DNA of 54,132 nucleotides from Bacteroidales bacterium UBA1769 (GTDB lineage: Bacteria > Bacteroidota > Bacteroidia > Bacteroidales > UBA932), in NCBI GenBank assembly GCA_002314725.1, contig DCGV01000121.1:683-54814 (forward strand), written 5' to 3'. The notes beneath the pieces were generated by a model that worked only from the letters and a program-made list of their open reading frames with translations, was not told where the DNA came from and ran no database searches. Position 1 is the stretch's first letter. The number at the start of each line of letters is the position of its first letter. Position numbers and translations under genes: made by a program. This document shows positions 8,226-16,805 of the stretch, one piece after another.

Positions 8226-10058
8226 ATGGCAGAAACAAGAAAAAAACTGTTCGACATGTTTCCTCCCGTCTCTCCCGAAGAATGGAGAGCAAAAGCCGAG
8301 GTTGACCTGAAAGGTGCAGACTTTGGTAAAAAGATGGTATGGCGAACAAATGAAGGTTTTGATGTTCAGCCTCTCTACCGTGGCGTAGACATTGAGAACC
8401 TTAAAGCAACCGATTCACTCCCCGGTGAATATCCTTTCGTTCGTGGTACACGCACCAACAATGACTGGCTCACTCGCCAGGACATCGTTGTTGAAGACGT
8501 TGCCGAGGCCAACGCTAAGGCTCTCGACATCCTCAACAAGGGTATCGACTCTCTGGGTTTCAAGGTTAATGGCGAAGTTAAGCTTGCCGACCTTCTTAAG
8601 GGTATCTACCTGCCCGCATGTGAGATTAACATCTCTTGCTGTCCCAAGTGCGCTCTTGGCTATGCAACCGAACTCGTTGAACTCGTTAAGGCTGCCGGTG
8701 CCGAGGAGACTTTCAAGGGCTCTATCGACTTCGACCCCTTCAAGCGTCAGTTCAAGCACGGTGTTGCATTCCCTGGCGACATCAAGGCTATGGCTACCGA
8801 GCTGCTCAACGCAGTTAAGGACGTTAAGGGCATCAAGGTTCTCAGCGTAAACACTAAGAATCTTACCAATGCTGGTGCTTACATCTACCAGGAACTCGGT
8901 TACGCTCTCTCATGGGGTAACGAGTGGATGGCAATGATGACCGAGGCTGGCTTCACAGCCGACGAGGTTGCTCACCGCATCAAGTTCTATATGGGCGTAT
9001 CTACCGTTTATTTCATGGAGATCGCTAAGTTCCGCGCTGCTCGTCAGCTGTGGGCACAGATTGTTAAGCAGTACAACCCCGAGTGCGAATGCGCTTGCAA
9101 GATGGTTGTTAATGCCGAGACATCTAAATTCAACCAGACCCTGTTTGACTCACACGTTAACCTCCTTCGCTCACAGACCGAGGCAATGAGTGCTGCACTT
9201 GCATGTGTTGACTCAATCGTAGTCGTTCCCTTCGACGCTCCCTACAAGAAGAGCGACGATTTCTCAGAGCGCATTGCTCGTAACCAGCAGATTCTTCTTC
9301 GCGAAGAGAGCCACCTCGACAAGGTTGTTGACCCCGCCGGCGGTTCATATTATATCGAGATGCTCACTGCATCTATCGCACAAGAAGGTTGGAAGCTCTT
9401 CCTCGACGTTGAGGATAAGGGCGGCTTCAAGGCTTGCGTAGAGAGCAATGAAGTAACCAATGCTGTTAACGCTACTGCCAAGGGCCGCTTCGACAAGGTC
9501 GCTAAGCGTCGCGAGCAGCTTCTGGGTACCAACCAGTTCCCCAACTTCACCGAGGTTGCTGCCGACAAGGTTGCTGCTAAGTGCGAGTGCAACTGTGGTT
9601 GCGCTCCCGAGGAAGGCGAAGTTAAACTTAACGGCAAGCGTCTGGGCAGCGAGTTCGAGGAAATCCGCCTCGCTACCGAGAATGCAGCTAAGCAGCCCGT
9701 TGTATTCATGCTTACCATCGGTAACCTTGCAATGCGTCTTGCTCGTGCTCAGTTCTCTGACAACTTCTTTGCTTGCGCTGGTTATAAGCTCATCGACAAC
9801 AACGGTTTCAAGACTGTTGAAGACGGTGTTAACGCAGCTATGGAGAAGGGTGCCGACATCGTTGTTCTTTGCTCAAGCGACGACGAATACCCCACCCTCA
9901 TTCCCGAGGCTGTTAAGCTTCTCGACGGTAAGGCTGAACTCGTACTCGCAGGTCCCGAGACCGATGAGTTTAAGGAGATGGGTGTTACCAACTTCATCAA
10001 CGTACGTACAAATGTATTAAGTTCACTTAAAGCTTTCAATGCAAAACTTTTAAAATAA
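8226..10058 (+). CDS. mutA: Methylmalonyl-CoA mutase small subunit
   Basis: Beta (non-catalytic) subunit of adenosylcobalamin-dependent methylmalonyl-CoA mutase, which interconverts succinyl-CoA and methylmalonyl-CoA in the succinate-to-propionate route. At 610 residues it has a mutase TIM-barrel region followed by a degenerate cobalamin-domain-like C terminus that lacks the DxHxxG cobalt-ligand motif, as expected for this subunit. It has a Cys-rich linker (Cys453, 455, 457, 459) and another Cys triplet at 287-291. The catalytic subunit follows after 12 bp. Confidence 0.93.
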   Translation: MAETRKKLFDMFPPVSPEEWRAKAEVDLKGADFGKKMVWRTNEGFDVQPLYRGVDIENLKATDSLPGEYPFVRGTRTNNDWLTRQDIVVEDVAEANAKALDILNKGIDSLGFKVNGEVKLADLLKGIYLPACEINISCCPKCALGYATELVELVKAAGAEETFKGSIDFDPFKRQFKHGVAFPGDIKAMATELLNAVKDVKGIKVLSVNTKNLTNAGAYIYQELGYALSWGNEWMAMMTEAGFTADEVAHRIKFYMGVSTVYFMEIAKFRAARQLWAQIVKQYNPECECACKMVVNAETSKFNQTLFDSHVNLLRSQTEAMSAALACVDSIVVVPFDAPYKKSDDFSERIARNQQILLREESHLDKVVDPAGGSYYIEMLTASIAQEGWKLFLDVEDKGGFKACVESNEVTNAVNATAKGRFDKVAKRREQLLGTNQFPNFTEVAADKVAAKCECNCGCAPEEGEVKLNGKRLGSEFEEIRLATENAAKQPVVFMLTIGNLAMRLARAQFSDNFFACAGYKLIDNNGFKTVEDGVNAAMEKGADIVVLCSSDDEYPTLIPEAVKLLDGKAELVLAGPETDEFKEMGVTNFINVRTNVLSSLKAFNAKLLK

Positions 10059-10070
10059 CAGTTGACTAAT

Positions 10071-12206
10071 ATGAGACCAAATTTTAAGAATATAGATATT
10101 GCAAACGAGGCTTTTAACGTAGAACACAAGCCTCTGGTGATGGCCGAGCCTTGGAAGAACGCCGAGCTCCTCGACATCAAGCCCATTTATACAAAGCAAG
10201 ACCTCGAAGGTCTTGAGCACCTCAACTTCGTGGCTGGTATTCCTCCCTTCCTGGGTGGTCCTTACAGCCTCATGTACCCCTTCCGTCCGTGGACCGTTCG
10301 TCAGTATGCAGGTTTCTCTACCGCACACGAGTCAAACGCATTCTACCGCCGTAACCTGGCATCAGGCCAGAAGGGTCTTTCAGTAGCATTCGACCTTCCC
10401 ACTCACCGTGGTTACAACGCCGACAACCAGCGTGTAGTAGGTGACGTAGGTAAGGCTGGTGTATCTATCTGCTCAGTAGAGGACATGAAGGTTCTCTTCG
10501 ATGGTATCCCCTTGAACAAGATGTCAGTGTCTATGACAATGAACGGTGCCGTTCTTCCCATCATGGCATTCTACATCGTTTCAGGTCTGGAGCAGGGTGC
10601 TAAGCTTGAGGAAATGGCAGGTACAATCCAGAACGACATCCTTAAGGAGTTCATGGTGCGTAACACCTACATCTATCCTCCCAAGTTCTCTATGCAGATT
10701 ATCGCAAGTATCTTTGAGTACACCTCACAGAACATGCCCAAGTTCAACTCTATCTCTATCTCAGGTTACCACATGCAGGAAGCTGGTGCAACCAATGATA
10801 TCGAGATGGCTTATACATTGGCAGACGGTCTTGAATACCTTCGTACAGGTGTTAAAGCAGGTATCGACGTTGACGCTTTCGCTCCACGTCTATCATTCTT
10901 CTGGGCAATCGGTATGAATCACTTCATGGAGATTGCGAAGATGCGTGCTGCTCGTATGATTTGGGCTAAACTTGTTAATCAGTTCAACCCTAAGAATCCT
11001 AAGTCTTTGTCACTTCGTACACACTGCCAGACTTCAGGTTGGTCACTTACAGAACAGGATCCATTCAACAACGTTGCCCGTACTTGTATCGAAGCAATGG
11101 GTGCAGCTCTTGGTCACACACAATCATTGCATACAAATGCTCTTGACGAGGCTATCGCACTTCCTACAGACTTCTCTGCACGTATCGCACGTAATACTCA
11201 GATCTACATCCAGGAAGAGACTGGCGTTTGCAAGTCTATCGACCCATGGGCTGGTAGCTACTACATTGAGAGCTTGACAAATGATCTTGCACATCGTGCT
11301 TGGGAACATATCGAAGAGGTTGAGAAACTTGGTGGTATGGCAAAAGCTATCGAGACAGGTATTCCTAAACTTCGTATCGAAGAGGCTGCTGCACGTAAAC
11401 AAGCTCGTATCGACTCAGGTATTGACAAGATCATCGGTATCAACGAATATCGTCTTGACCATGAAGATCCTATCGAAATCCTTGATGTTGATAATACTAA
11501 GGTTCGCGAAAGCCAGGTTGCAAGACTTAAAGAACTTCGCGCAAACCGTGATCAGGCTAAAGTTGATGCAGCTCTTGCAGCTATCACTAAAGCTGTTGAG
11601 ACAAAGAGTGGCAACCTACTTGAACTTGCAGTTGAGGCTGCCAAAGTTCGTGCAACTCTAGGTGAAATCTCTGATGCTTGCGAAAAAGTTGTTGGACGTT
11701 ATAAAGCAGTTATCCGTATGAATACAGGTGTTTACTCTTCAGAAGTTAAGAATGACTCTGAATTCGAGAAGGCAAAAGAAATGGTTGCCGAATTCGCTAA
11801 GAAAGAGGGTCGTCAGCCTCGTATCATGATTGCAAAACTTGGTCAAGACGGTCACGACCGTGGAGCTAAAGTTGTTGCAACAGGTTATGCTGACTGCGGT
11901 TTCGACGTAGATATGGGACCTTTGTTCCAAACTCCAGCAGAAGCTGCAAAACAAGCTGTCGAGAACGACGTTCATATCGTCGGTGTTTCTTCACTTGCAG
12001 CAGGTCACAAGACTCTTGTTCCTCAGATCGTAGCTGAACTTAAGAAACTTGGTCGTGAAGATATCGTAGTAATCGTCGGTGGTGTTATCCCTGCACAGGA
12101 TTACGATGCTCTTTACAAAGCAGGTGCAGCCGCTATCTTCGGCCCTGGTACAAGAATCGCTTACGGTGTTATCAAGATGATGGAAATCCTTAATCAGAGA
12201 TTCTAA
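10071..12206 (+). CDS. mutB: Methylmalonyl-CoA mutase large subunit
   Basis: Catalytic alpha subunit, 711 residues, in a heterodimer with MutA. It has the N-terminal CoA-binding TIM barrel (FPLR-type segment TMYPFRPWTVRQYAGFST, written here with one surrounding change as SLMYPFRPWTV) and a C-terminal cobalamin domain with DGHDRG, whose His595 is the cobalt ligand. The start is the ATG at 10071; an upstream TTG at 10062 is less likely. Codon style changes part-way. By my hand count, proline is CCC in 8 of 15 codons before about 10,790 and in 0 of 14 after about 10,850. Lysine is only AAG before, and mostly AAA after. The protein stays continuous through the change. Confidence 0.95.
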   Translation: MRPNFKNIDIANEAFNVEHKPLVMAEPWKNAELLDIKPIYTKQDLEGLEHLNFVAGIPPFLGGPYSLMYPFRPWTVRQYAGFSTAHESNAFYRRNLASGQKGLSVAFDLPTHRGYNADNQRVVGDVGKAGVSICSVEDMKVLFDGIPLNKMSVSMTMNGAVLPIMAFYIVSGLEQGAKLEEMAGTIQNDILKEFMVRNTYIYPPKFSMQIIASIFEYTSQNMPKFNSISISGYHMQEAGATNDIEMAYTLADGLEYLRTGVKAGIDVDAFAPRLSFFWAIGMNHFMEIAKMRAARMIWAKLVNQFNPKNPKSLSLRTHCQTSGWSLTEQDPFNNVARTCIEAMGAALGHTQSLHTNALDEAIALPTDFSARIARNTQIYIQEETGVCKSIDPWAGSYYIESLTNDLAHRAWEHIEEVEKLGGMAKAIETGIPKLRIEEAAARKQARIDSGIDKIIGINEYRLDHEDPIEILDVDNTKVRESQVARLKELRANRDQAKVDAALAAITKAVETKSGNLLELAVEAAKVRATLGEISDACEKVVGRYKAVIRMNTGVYSSEVKNDSEFEKAKEMVAEFAKKEGRQPRIMIAKLGQDGHDRGAKVVATGYADCGFDVDMGPLFQTPAEAAKQAVENDVHIVGVSSLAAGHKTLVPQIVAELKKLGREDIVVIVGGVIPAQDYDALYKAGAAAIFGPGTRIAYGVIKMMEILNQRF

Positions 12207-12224
12207 TCATTGATAATAGATATT

Positions 12225-12258
12225 AAAAATAAGGCTCGCATCTGCGGGCCTTATTTTT
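12225..12258 (+). terminator. Intrinsic terminator of mutB
   Basis: Fifteen-bp stem (AAAAATAAGGCTCGC with GCGGGCCTTATTTTT, one G-U pair) and loop ATCT, with a T run built into its end, 19 bp after the mutB stop. Confidence 0.85.
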
Positions 12259-12306
12259 TATTGTCTGAAATCCGAATGTACAACACATATATAGTTTCTA
12301 AAAAAA

Positions 12307-12337
12307 ATAGCGGGCAATCAAACTGACTGTCCGCTAT
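12307..12337 (-). terminator. Intrinsic terminator of rpsU
   Basis: Read on the minus strand: a ten-bp stem (ATAGCGGACA / TGCCCGCTAT, one G-U pair) followed by a run of T residues. It lies 22 bp past the rpsU stop. Confidence 0.8.
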
Positions 12338-12358
12338 ATAATATAATTGAGTTGTCAA

Positions 12359-12550
12359 TTATTCTTCATCAAGATGCAAATGTTCAACGTAGATGGCTTT
12401 CATCATCATTGCGCGCTTCTTAACTGAAGGTTTCTGGAATTCGCGACGACCACGAAGTTCACGTACGATACCTGTCTTTTCAAATTTACGTTTGAATTTC
12501 TTAAGAGCTCTCTCAATATTTTCACCTTCTTTAACTTGTACGATAATCAT
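12359..12550 (-). CDS. rpsU: Small ribosomal subunit protein bS21
   Basis: Ribosomal protein bS21, 63 residues, very basic, with the family opening MIIVQVKEGENIERALKKFK. In Bacteroidota ribosomes bS21 helps hide the anti-Shine-Dalgarno end of 16S rRNA, which explains why most genes of this phylum lack such sites. The gene has its own terminator and promoter, and a long Shine-Dalgarno site (AAGGAGGTG). It is divergent from the Xer recombinase gene, which is the usual neighbourhood in this phylum. Confidence 0.95.
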   Translation of the reverse strand: MIIVQVKEGENIERALKKFKRKFEKTGIVRELRGRREFQKPSVKKRAMMMKAIYVEHLHLDEE

Positions 12551-12558
12551 TTTGCATA

Positions 12559-12567
12559 CACCTCCTT
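12559..12567 (-). promoter_or_regulatory. rpsU: Extended Shine-Dalgarno site of rpsU
   Basis: AAGGAGGTG on the minus strand, eight bases before the rpsU ATG. It is the longest match to the anti-Shine-Dalgarno sequence that I saw in the window, consistent with bS21-based autoregulation known in Bacteroidota. Confidence 0.75.
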
Positions 12568-12581
12568 TTCATTAGGGAGTG

Positions 12582-12611
12582 CAAAGATATAAATGTTTTT
12601 TAGTTTCTCAA
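12582..12611 (-). promoter_or_regulatory. Promoter of rpsU
   Basis: Minus strand TTG (12609-12611), exactly 19 bases, then TATCTTTG (12582-12589): a full match to the Bacteroidota housekeeping promoter form. Confidence 0.8.
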
Positions 12612-12631
12612 ATTATTTTTCCATAATTACT

Positions 12632-12639
12632 TAACTTTG
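12632..12639 (+). promoter_or_regulatory. -7 element of the Xer recombinase gene
   Basis: TAACTTTG ends only five bases before the ATG at 12645, so the transcript would start at or next to the start codon. No TTG was found at the expected upstream spacing. Confidence 0.5.
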
Positions 12640-12644
12640 TATAT

Positions 12645-13577
12645 ATGCAACATGCTGATTCATTTATCAATCACATCTCTGCGATCAAGAGATACTCACC
12701 ACGGACCGTGCAGCTTTATTCAGATGCATTGAACTCCTTTTATGAATATATACTTGGAGATGGTAGTGCCTCTTCACAAGATGAGATTGATGTGCTTACA
12801 CCTCTCAATATCCGTGGATTCGTTGCTGAATTGATGGAAAAAGGACTTTCTGCACGAAGTGTTAATCTACAACTGTCAGCAATGAGCAGTTACTGCTCAT
12901 ATTTGATGAAGATGGGCATGATCCAATCAAATCCAGTCAGCAAGATTACCCGTCCCAAAGAGAGCCGTAAATTACCAGAGTTCTATACAGAATTGTCATT
13001 GGAAAAATATTTTCAAAATGCTTATGAATCATATCTTGAAGATAGCTCTTTTGAAAAGTTGAGGAATTATACTCTGATACTTATTTTATACTCCTCTGGA
13101 ATGAGGCGAGCCGAACTCTGTGGCCTAAAAATTGAAGATTACAACTCAGTGAGATCTGTTTTCCGTGTAACGGGGAAAGGCGACAAGGTAAGAGAAATAC
13201 CGGTACCTTCTTTGATAAATGAAGATATTTTATTATATTTGAAAGAGAGGACGAGGATTTTTGGCAAGGAGTCGGATTACTTTTTTCTGACAGAACATGG
13301 ACAAAAGCCATATTTAGCATTTGTAAACAATATTGTCAAAAAGGAGCTTTCACAATATGATGGTTTTACCTCGAAGAAATCGCCACACGTTCTTCGTCAC
13401 TCTTTAGCGACACACCTGCTTAATCGCGGTGCCGATTTATATAGTATAAAGGAGATTTTAGGACATTCCTCACTTGCTGCGACACAGATTTATACCCATA
13501 ACTCTTTCGAGCAGATGAAGAAAATATATTTAACCGCTCATCCACGAGCTAAAAATGGAGGTAATTATGGAAATTAA
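12645..13577 (+). CDS. Tyrosine recombinase, XerC/XerD family
   Basis: Site-specific DNA recombinase of the type that resolves chromosome dimers. Residues 1-100 form the core-binding SAM-like domain and the rest the catalytic domain. All expected catalytic residues are visible: Arg154 (SSGMRRAE), Lys178 (TGKGDK), His248 and Arg251 (PHVLRHSLATH), His274 (LGHSS) and Tyr283 (IYTH). At 310 residues it is full length. It is a chromosomal housekeeping Xer in the conserved rpsU-xer-hpf order rather than a phage integrase; whether it is XerC or XerD cannot be settled here. Its last 11 bases overlap hpf. Confidence 0.92.
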   Translation: MQHADSFINHISAIKRYSPRTVQLYSDALNSFYEYILGDGSASSQDEIDVLTPLNIRGFVAELMEKGLSARSVNLQLSAMSSYCSYLMKMGMIQSNPVSKITRPKESRKLPEFYTELSLEKYFQNAYESYLEDSSFEKLRNYTLILILYSSGMRRAELCGLKIEDYNSVRSVFRVTGKGDKVREIPVPSLINEDILLYLKERTRIFGKESDYFFLTEHGQKPYLAFVNNIVKKELSQYDGFTSKKSPHVLRHSLATHLLNRGADLYSIKEILGHSSLAATQIYTHNSFEQMKKIYLTAHPRAKNGGNYGN

Positions 13578-13857
13578 TGTTCAATCAATCAAGTTCGATG
13601 CAGACCAGAAACTTCTAGATTTCATTGACAAGAAACTAGGTAAGATGGACAAGTTTTATGAAGAAGCGCTAAGTGCAGAAGTTACCCTCTCATTACTCTC
13701 TGATCACGACAACAAGAATGTCAAAGTCAGAGTATTAATTCCTGGAAACGATGTTATCGTTGAGAGAAATGCAGACACATTCGAAAATGCAATTACAGAG
13801 ATTGCCGGTATCTTGAAGGACAATCTTGTATCTGCAAAGGAGAAAAAGATCAAGTAA
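13567..13857 (+). CDS. hpf: Ribosome hibernation-promoting factor, short form
   Basis: Small protein of the HPF/RaiA family that binds the 30S decoding region and inactivates ribosomes in stationary phase. The length is 96 residues from the ATG at 13567. I prefer that start over 13555 because GGAGGT at 13557-13562 makes a proper ribosome-binding site for it. The family pattern is visible: an N-terminal beta strand (INVQSIKFDADQKLLDFIDKK), then a charged alpha helix and NVKVRVLIPGNDVIVER. It lacks the dimerisation tail of long HPF. It overlaps xer by 11 bases, so translation is probably coupled, and its end overlaps the convergent lplA by 8 bases. Confidence 0.9.
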   Translation: MEINVQSIKFDADQKLLDFIDKKLGKMDKFYEEALSAEVTLSLLSDHDNKNVKVRVLIPGNDVIVERNADTFENAITEIAGILKDNLVSAKEKKIK

Positions 13858-14833
13858 ACAATAGTGATACGAATTGATTCGTATCAATTCCACAGAGATA
13901 ATCATCGATTGCCACACTTTCAAGGCGGTCGATGATTTTTTCTTTTTCATATTGGGCACCAATCAATACCTTGCACAACTCTTCAGTCTGTGCCTTGAAG
14001 AAATAGTCGCCATTGATTATAAGCTCCGTTATTGAGCCTTTTTCTATATTAAAAGATACTTCCAATACTCCGGCGGAGAATTTAGCTCTGTTGTGAAATC
14101 TGCATTTGGGAGAATTGCCATAATTCCACTCTCTGCTTCTGTATTTTGAATCGGCAAGTGAAGTAATTTGAACTATATCGTTTTCTGTGTAGTGATATTC
14201 AGTAAGATTCTTACTGCAAAATGCTGCGATGTAGTTGAAGAACTCTTCAGTTGTGAACTTTGATCTCAAGTGTTCAGAAATATTGGTCACTCTGGATCTA
14301 TTGGATTTTACACTCTTGCCAATAAACTTATCTTCATGGACAATCAAGGCCTCAGATAGATTATTCATCGATGATTGAAAAAGAAGGGTGCCATGTTGCA
14401 GAACTCTGTCGCCATGGATACATATTGCGTTGCCTGAAAATTTCTTTTCATCAATAAGAAGATCGTTGCGACCGGAAAGATATGCTTTGACATCAAGGCC
14501 ATCAAGTGCTTGAATGATTGGTGATGTAAACCGTTTGAACATCTCTCCAGTACTTTCTGAATCAATCTTTTTGTCAATGAATGTGTAATTTACATTGCCA
14601 AGATCATGGAATACGGTCCCTCCACCAGTAAGTCTGCGAACTACAGGGATATTGTTCCTCTCTACAAAATCAATGTTTATCTCTGCAAATGTATTTTGAT
14701 TTTTACCAACTATAATGGAGTCGCAATTCCTCCATATACGAAAAACTGGCTCACTGAAAGATGTAAGAAGATACTCTTCAGCAGCCAGATTCCAATATGG
14801 GTCATTGGTATATCTATCAATTATGCATAGCAT
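13850..14833 (-). CDS. lplA: Lipoate-protein ligase A
   Basis: Attaches free lipoate through lipoyl-AMP to lipoyl-domain proteins such as GcvH and the E2 subunits. At 327 residues it has the biotin/lipoate ligase fold with RRLTGGGTVFHDLGN near residue 70, then the substrate-binding NDLLIDEKKFSGNA segment (adenylation lysine in KKFSG), and a C-terminal accessory domain. Its start lies inside the 3' end of obgE (17 bp overlap), which suggests an obgE-lplA transcript. Confidence 0.92.
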   Translation of the reverse strand: MLCIIDRYTNDPYWNLAAEEYLLTSFSEPVFRIWRNCDSIIVGKNQNTFAEINIDFVERNNIPVVRRLTGGGTVFHDLGNVNYTFIDKKIDSESTGEMFKRFTSPIIQALDGLDVKAYLSGRNDLLIDEKKFSGNAICIHGDRVLQHGTLLFQSSMNNLSEALIVHEDKFIGKSVKSNRSRVTNISEHLRSKFTTEEFFNYIAAFCSKNLTEYHYTENDIVQITSLADSKYRSREWNYGNSPKCRFHNRAKFSAGVLEVSFNIEKGSITELIINGDYFFKAQTEELCKVLIGAQYEKEKIIDRLESVAIDDYLCGIDTNQFVSLLFT

Positions 14834-15827
14834 AGTCGTCAGTCAATGCATCCCATAGTATATTCTTCAACTCAGGGATACCCTCTCCAGTTAGAGAACA
14901 GATGAAGATTGTAGGTATTTTCCTAGGTAAATGACGTTTTATCTCCTTTTTGAGTTCGTCATCCAACATATCCGATTTACTTATCGCAAGAACGCGTTGC
15001 TTATCAAGCAGTTCCGGATTATATTGTTTCAACTCATTCAGTAGGATTTTATACTCCTCTGAAATATCCTTGCTGTCGGCAGGAATCATAAACAGTAGGA
15101 TTGAATTTCGTTCAATATGGCGTAAAAATCTATGTCCCAGACCTTTACCTTCGTGTGCACCTTCAATAATACCAGGAATATCCGCTACAATGAAAGATTT
15201 GTCATCATAATAGTTGACTATACCAAGATTAGGTTCAAGTGTGGTAAATGCATAATCTGCAATCTTTGGCTTGGCAGCGGAAATCACAGATAGGAGAGTG
15301 GATTTACCGGCATTAGGGAATCCTACAAGTCCAACATCCGCAAGGACTTTAAGCTCAAGGATGAACCATCCTTCGATACCCTCTTCACCTGGTTGCGCAA
15401 AACGAGGTGTCTGATTTGTGGCACTTTTGAAGAAATCATTTCCCAAACCGCCACGTCCACCTCTGGCAAGAATCATCTCCTGGCCGTCTTCAACCACTTC
15501 GAACAGCACCTCTCCAGTCTCTGCATCCTTTGCAACAGTCCCAAGAGGTACTCTTAATATGATATCTTCGCCATTCTTTCCGTGGCAAAGCTGTCCGGCG
15601 CCATTGCCACCATTCTCTGCCTTGATATGTTTTTTGTATTTGAGGTGAATAAGAGTCCAAAGCTGCTTATCTCCCTTCAGGATAATATGACCGCCACGTC
15701 CTCCATCTCCACCGTCCGGACCACCCTTAGCGATATACTTCTCCCTACGAAGGTGCATTGAACCATTACCCCCGTCACCTGATTTACAGAAAATCTTAAC
15801 GTAATCTATGAAATTGGAATCTGACAT
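14817..15827 (-). CDS. obgE: GTPase Obg/CgtA
   Basis: Essential GTPase acting in 50S subunit assembly and the stress response. The N-terminal glycine-rich Obg fold (residues 1-160, with many GGDGG/GGRGG-type turns) is followed by a G domain with GFPNAGKST (P-loop), DIPGI, and the AISKSD base-recognition motif. At 336 residues it stops soon after the G domain and lacks the extra C-terminal domain present in some Obg proteins, as is normal for several lineages. It follows the hpt-adk-(lipoprotein) genes, the Bacteroidota arrangement. Confidence 0.95.
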   Translation of the reverse strand: MSDSNFIDYVKIFCKSGDGGNGSMHLRREKYIAKGGPDGGDGGRGGHIILKGDKQLWTLIHLKYKKHIKAENGGNGAGQLCHGKNGEDIILRVPLGTVAKDAETGEVLFEVVEDGQEMILARGGRGGLGNDFFKSATNQTPRFAQPGEEGIEGWFILELKVLADVGLVGFPNAGKSTLLSVISAAKPKIADYAFTTLEPNLGIVNYYDDKSFIVADIPGIIEGAHEGKGLGHRFLRHIERNSILLFMIPADSKDISEEYKILLNELKQYNPELLDKQRVLAISKSDMLDDELKKEIKRHLPRKIPTIFICSLTGEGIPELKNILWDALTDDYAMHN

Positions 15828-15834
15828 AACGCCA

Positions 15835-15842
15835 CAAAGGTA
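15835..15842 (-). promoter_or_regulatory. -7 element of obgE
   Basis: TACCTTTG on the minus strand, seven bases before the obgE ATG. No TTG was found at the right distance. Confidence 0.45.
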
Positions 15843-15878
15843 ACGATTTCTTTCGAAAGAATTGAATAATTGTGAAAT

Positions 15879-15909
15879 GCCCCTGTCCGTCTCGGTGACG
15901 AGCAGGGGC
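15879..15909 (-). terminator. Hairpin after the lipoprotein gene
   Basis: Seven-bp outer stem GCCCCTG / CAGGGGC plus an inner CGTC / GACG stem, between the lipoprotein stop and the obgE promoter. The T tract that follows on the minus strand is short (ATTTCAC), so termination strength is uncertain. Confidence 0.6.
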
Positions 15910-15942
15910 TATCCGTCGATTAATATCGAGAAATTGCTGTTG

Positions 15943-16761
15943 TTACTGAAGAAGGGCGTTGCGACGGGCAATGGACTTGTCACTGTTGGCCACAACAAAC
16001 TGTTTCATTAACTCAAGAGACGTGAAATAGTAGTCTCTTTCCTCGTCGGAGTTATTTACCCGGCTTTTGTTTCTCCATTCCCAAAGTTGGGCCATCTCCT
16101 CATCATATTGAGCCAATTTCTCAATAGCCTTCATTCTTGACACCAGCATAGTATGGTATGCCTGCAATTGTTCGTCAGTGATCTTGCTGAAGAATAATTC
16201 AGGATTTTTTGCAAGGAGATAGTCGTACTCAACATAGATTGCATTATAATACTGCCAGAAGAAGGAAAGACTGCCTTGTTCCTTGAATAATTCATATATT
16301 TTCTTGATTTTCTCAGATACCGGGCCATACCCCATAGCAAAATCAAGATCAACTGGGAAGTTTACTTCTGCAGCCAGTTTGGCAATGACTTCATCCACCT
16401 CCTCGCAAGGCATTTCGTATAATTTCCTGACTCCTCTGTCTGTAACATATATTCCCAATGCATTGACTTTTTGATTCTTTGTGACAAAGGTACTGGCAAT
16501 GGCCGGGTCAAGAAGATAATCTGGTTTGACAAGCTTCTCAGCATCAGAGAGTTCCATTGTTTTTACCCTGAACGAGTTTGAAGATGCATCATAAAATTGT
16601 TCAGCCAGAGCATCAATCTCTGTCAATATCGAATCGGCCAACGCCTGCTTCTGCTGCTGGATTTCTTCTTGAGTCGGTTCCGTGGTTTTTGCGTTCTTGC
16701 AAGAGGCTATCATTGCGCAGCAGACTGCCACGCAGGCAAATAGAGTAAGTGTTTGTTTCAT
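15943..16761 (-). CDS. Lipoprotein of unknown function
   Basis: I do not recognise the family. The start at 16761 gives a lipoprotein signal peptide (MKQTLTLFACVAVCCAMIASC), with the lipobox cysteine about 21 residues in, so the product is a probable membrane-anchored periplasmic or outer-membrane protein of 272 residues. The longer frame to 16803 would put 14 charged residues in front of the signal and is unlikely. The body is helix-rich and acidic, with no repeats or catalytic motif that I can see. It sits between adk and obgE, which are normally adjacent, so it is a lineage-specific insertion in a conserved cluster. Confidence 0.75.
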   Translation of the reverse strand: MKQTLTLFACVAVCCAMIASCKNAKTTEPTQEEIQQQKQALADSILTEIDALAEQFYDASSNSFRVKTMELSDAEKLVKPDYLLDPAIASTFVTKNQKVNALGIYVTDRGVRKLYEMPCEEVDEVIAKLAAEVNFPVDLDFAMGYGPVSEKIKKIYELFKEQGSLSFFWQYYNAIYVEYDYLLAKNPELFFSKITDEQLQAYHTMLVSRMKAIEKLAQYDEEMAQLWEWRNKSRVNNSDEERDYYFTSLELMKQFVVANSDKSIARRNALLQ

Positions 16762-16805
16762 TTTAATTTTGTTTTTGTTTGATTTCCAGCGGTCTAATGG
16801 CACAA

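Noticed and set aside
12645..13577. Phage integrase or integrative-element recombinase
   Set aside because: The gene sits in the conserved rpsU-xer-hpf order and no element ends, excisionase or cargo genes are nearby.
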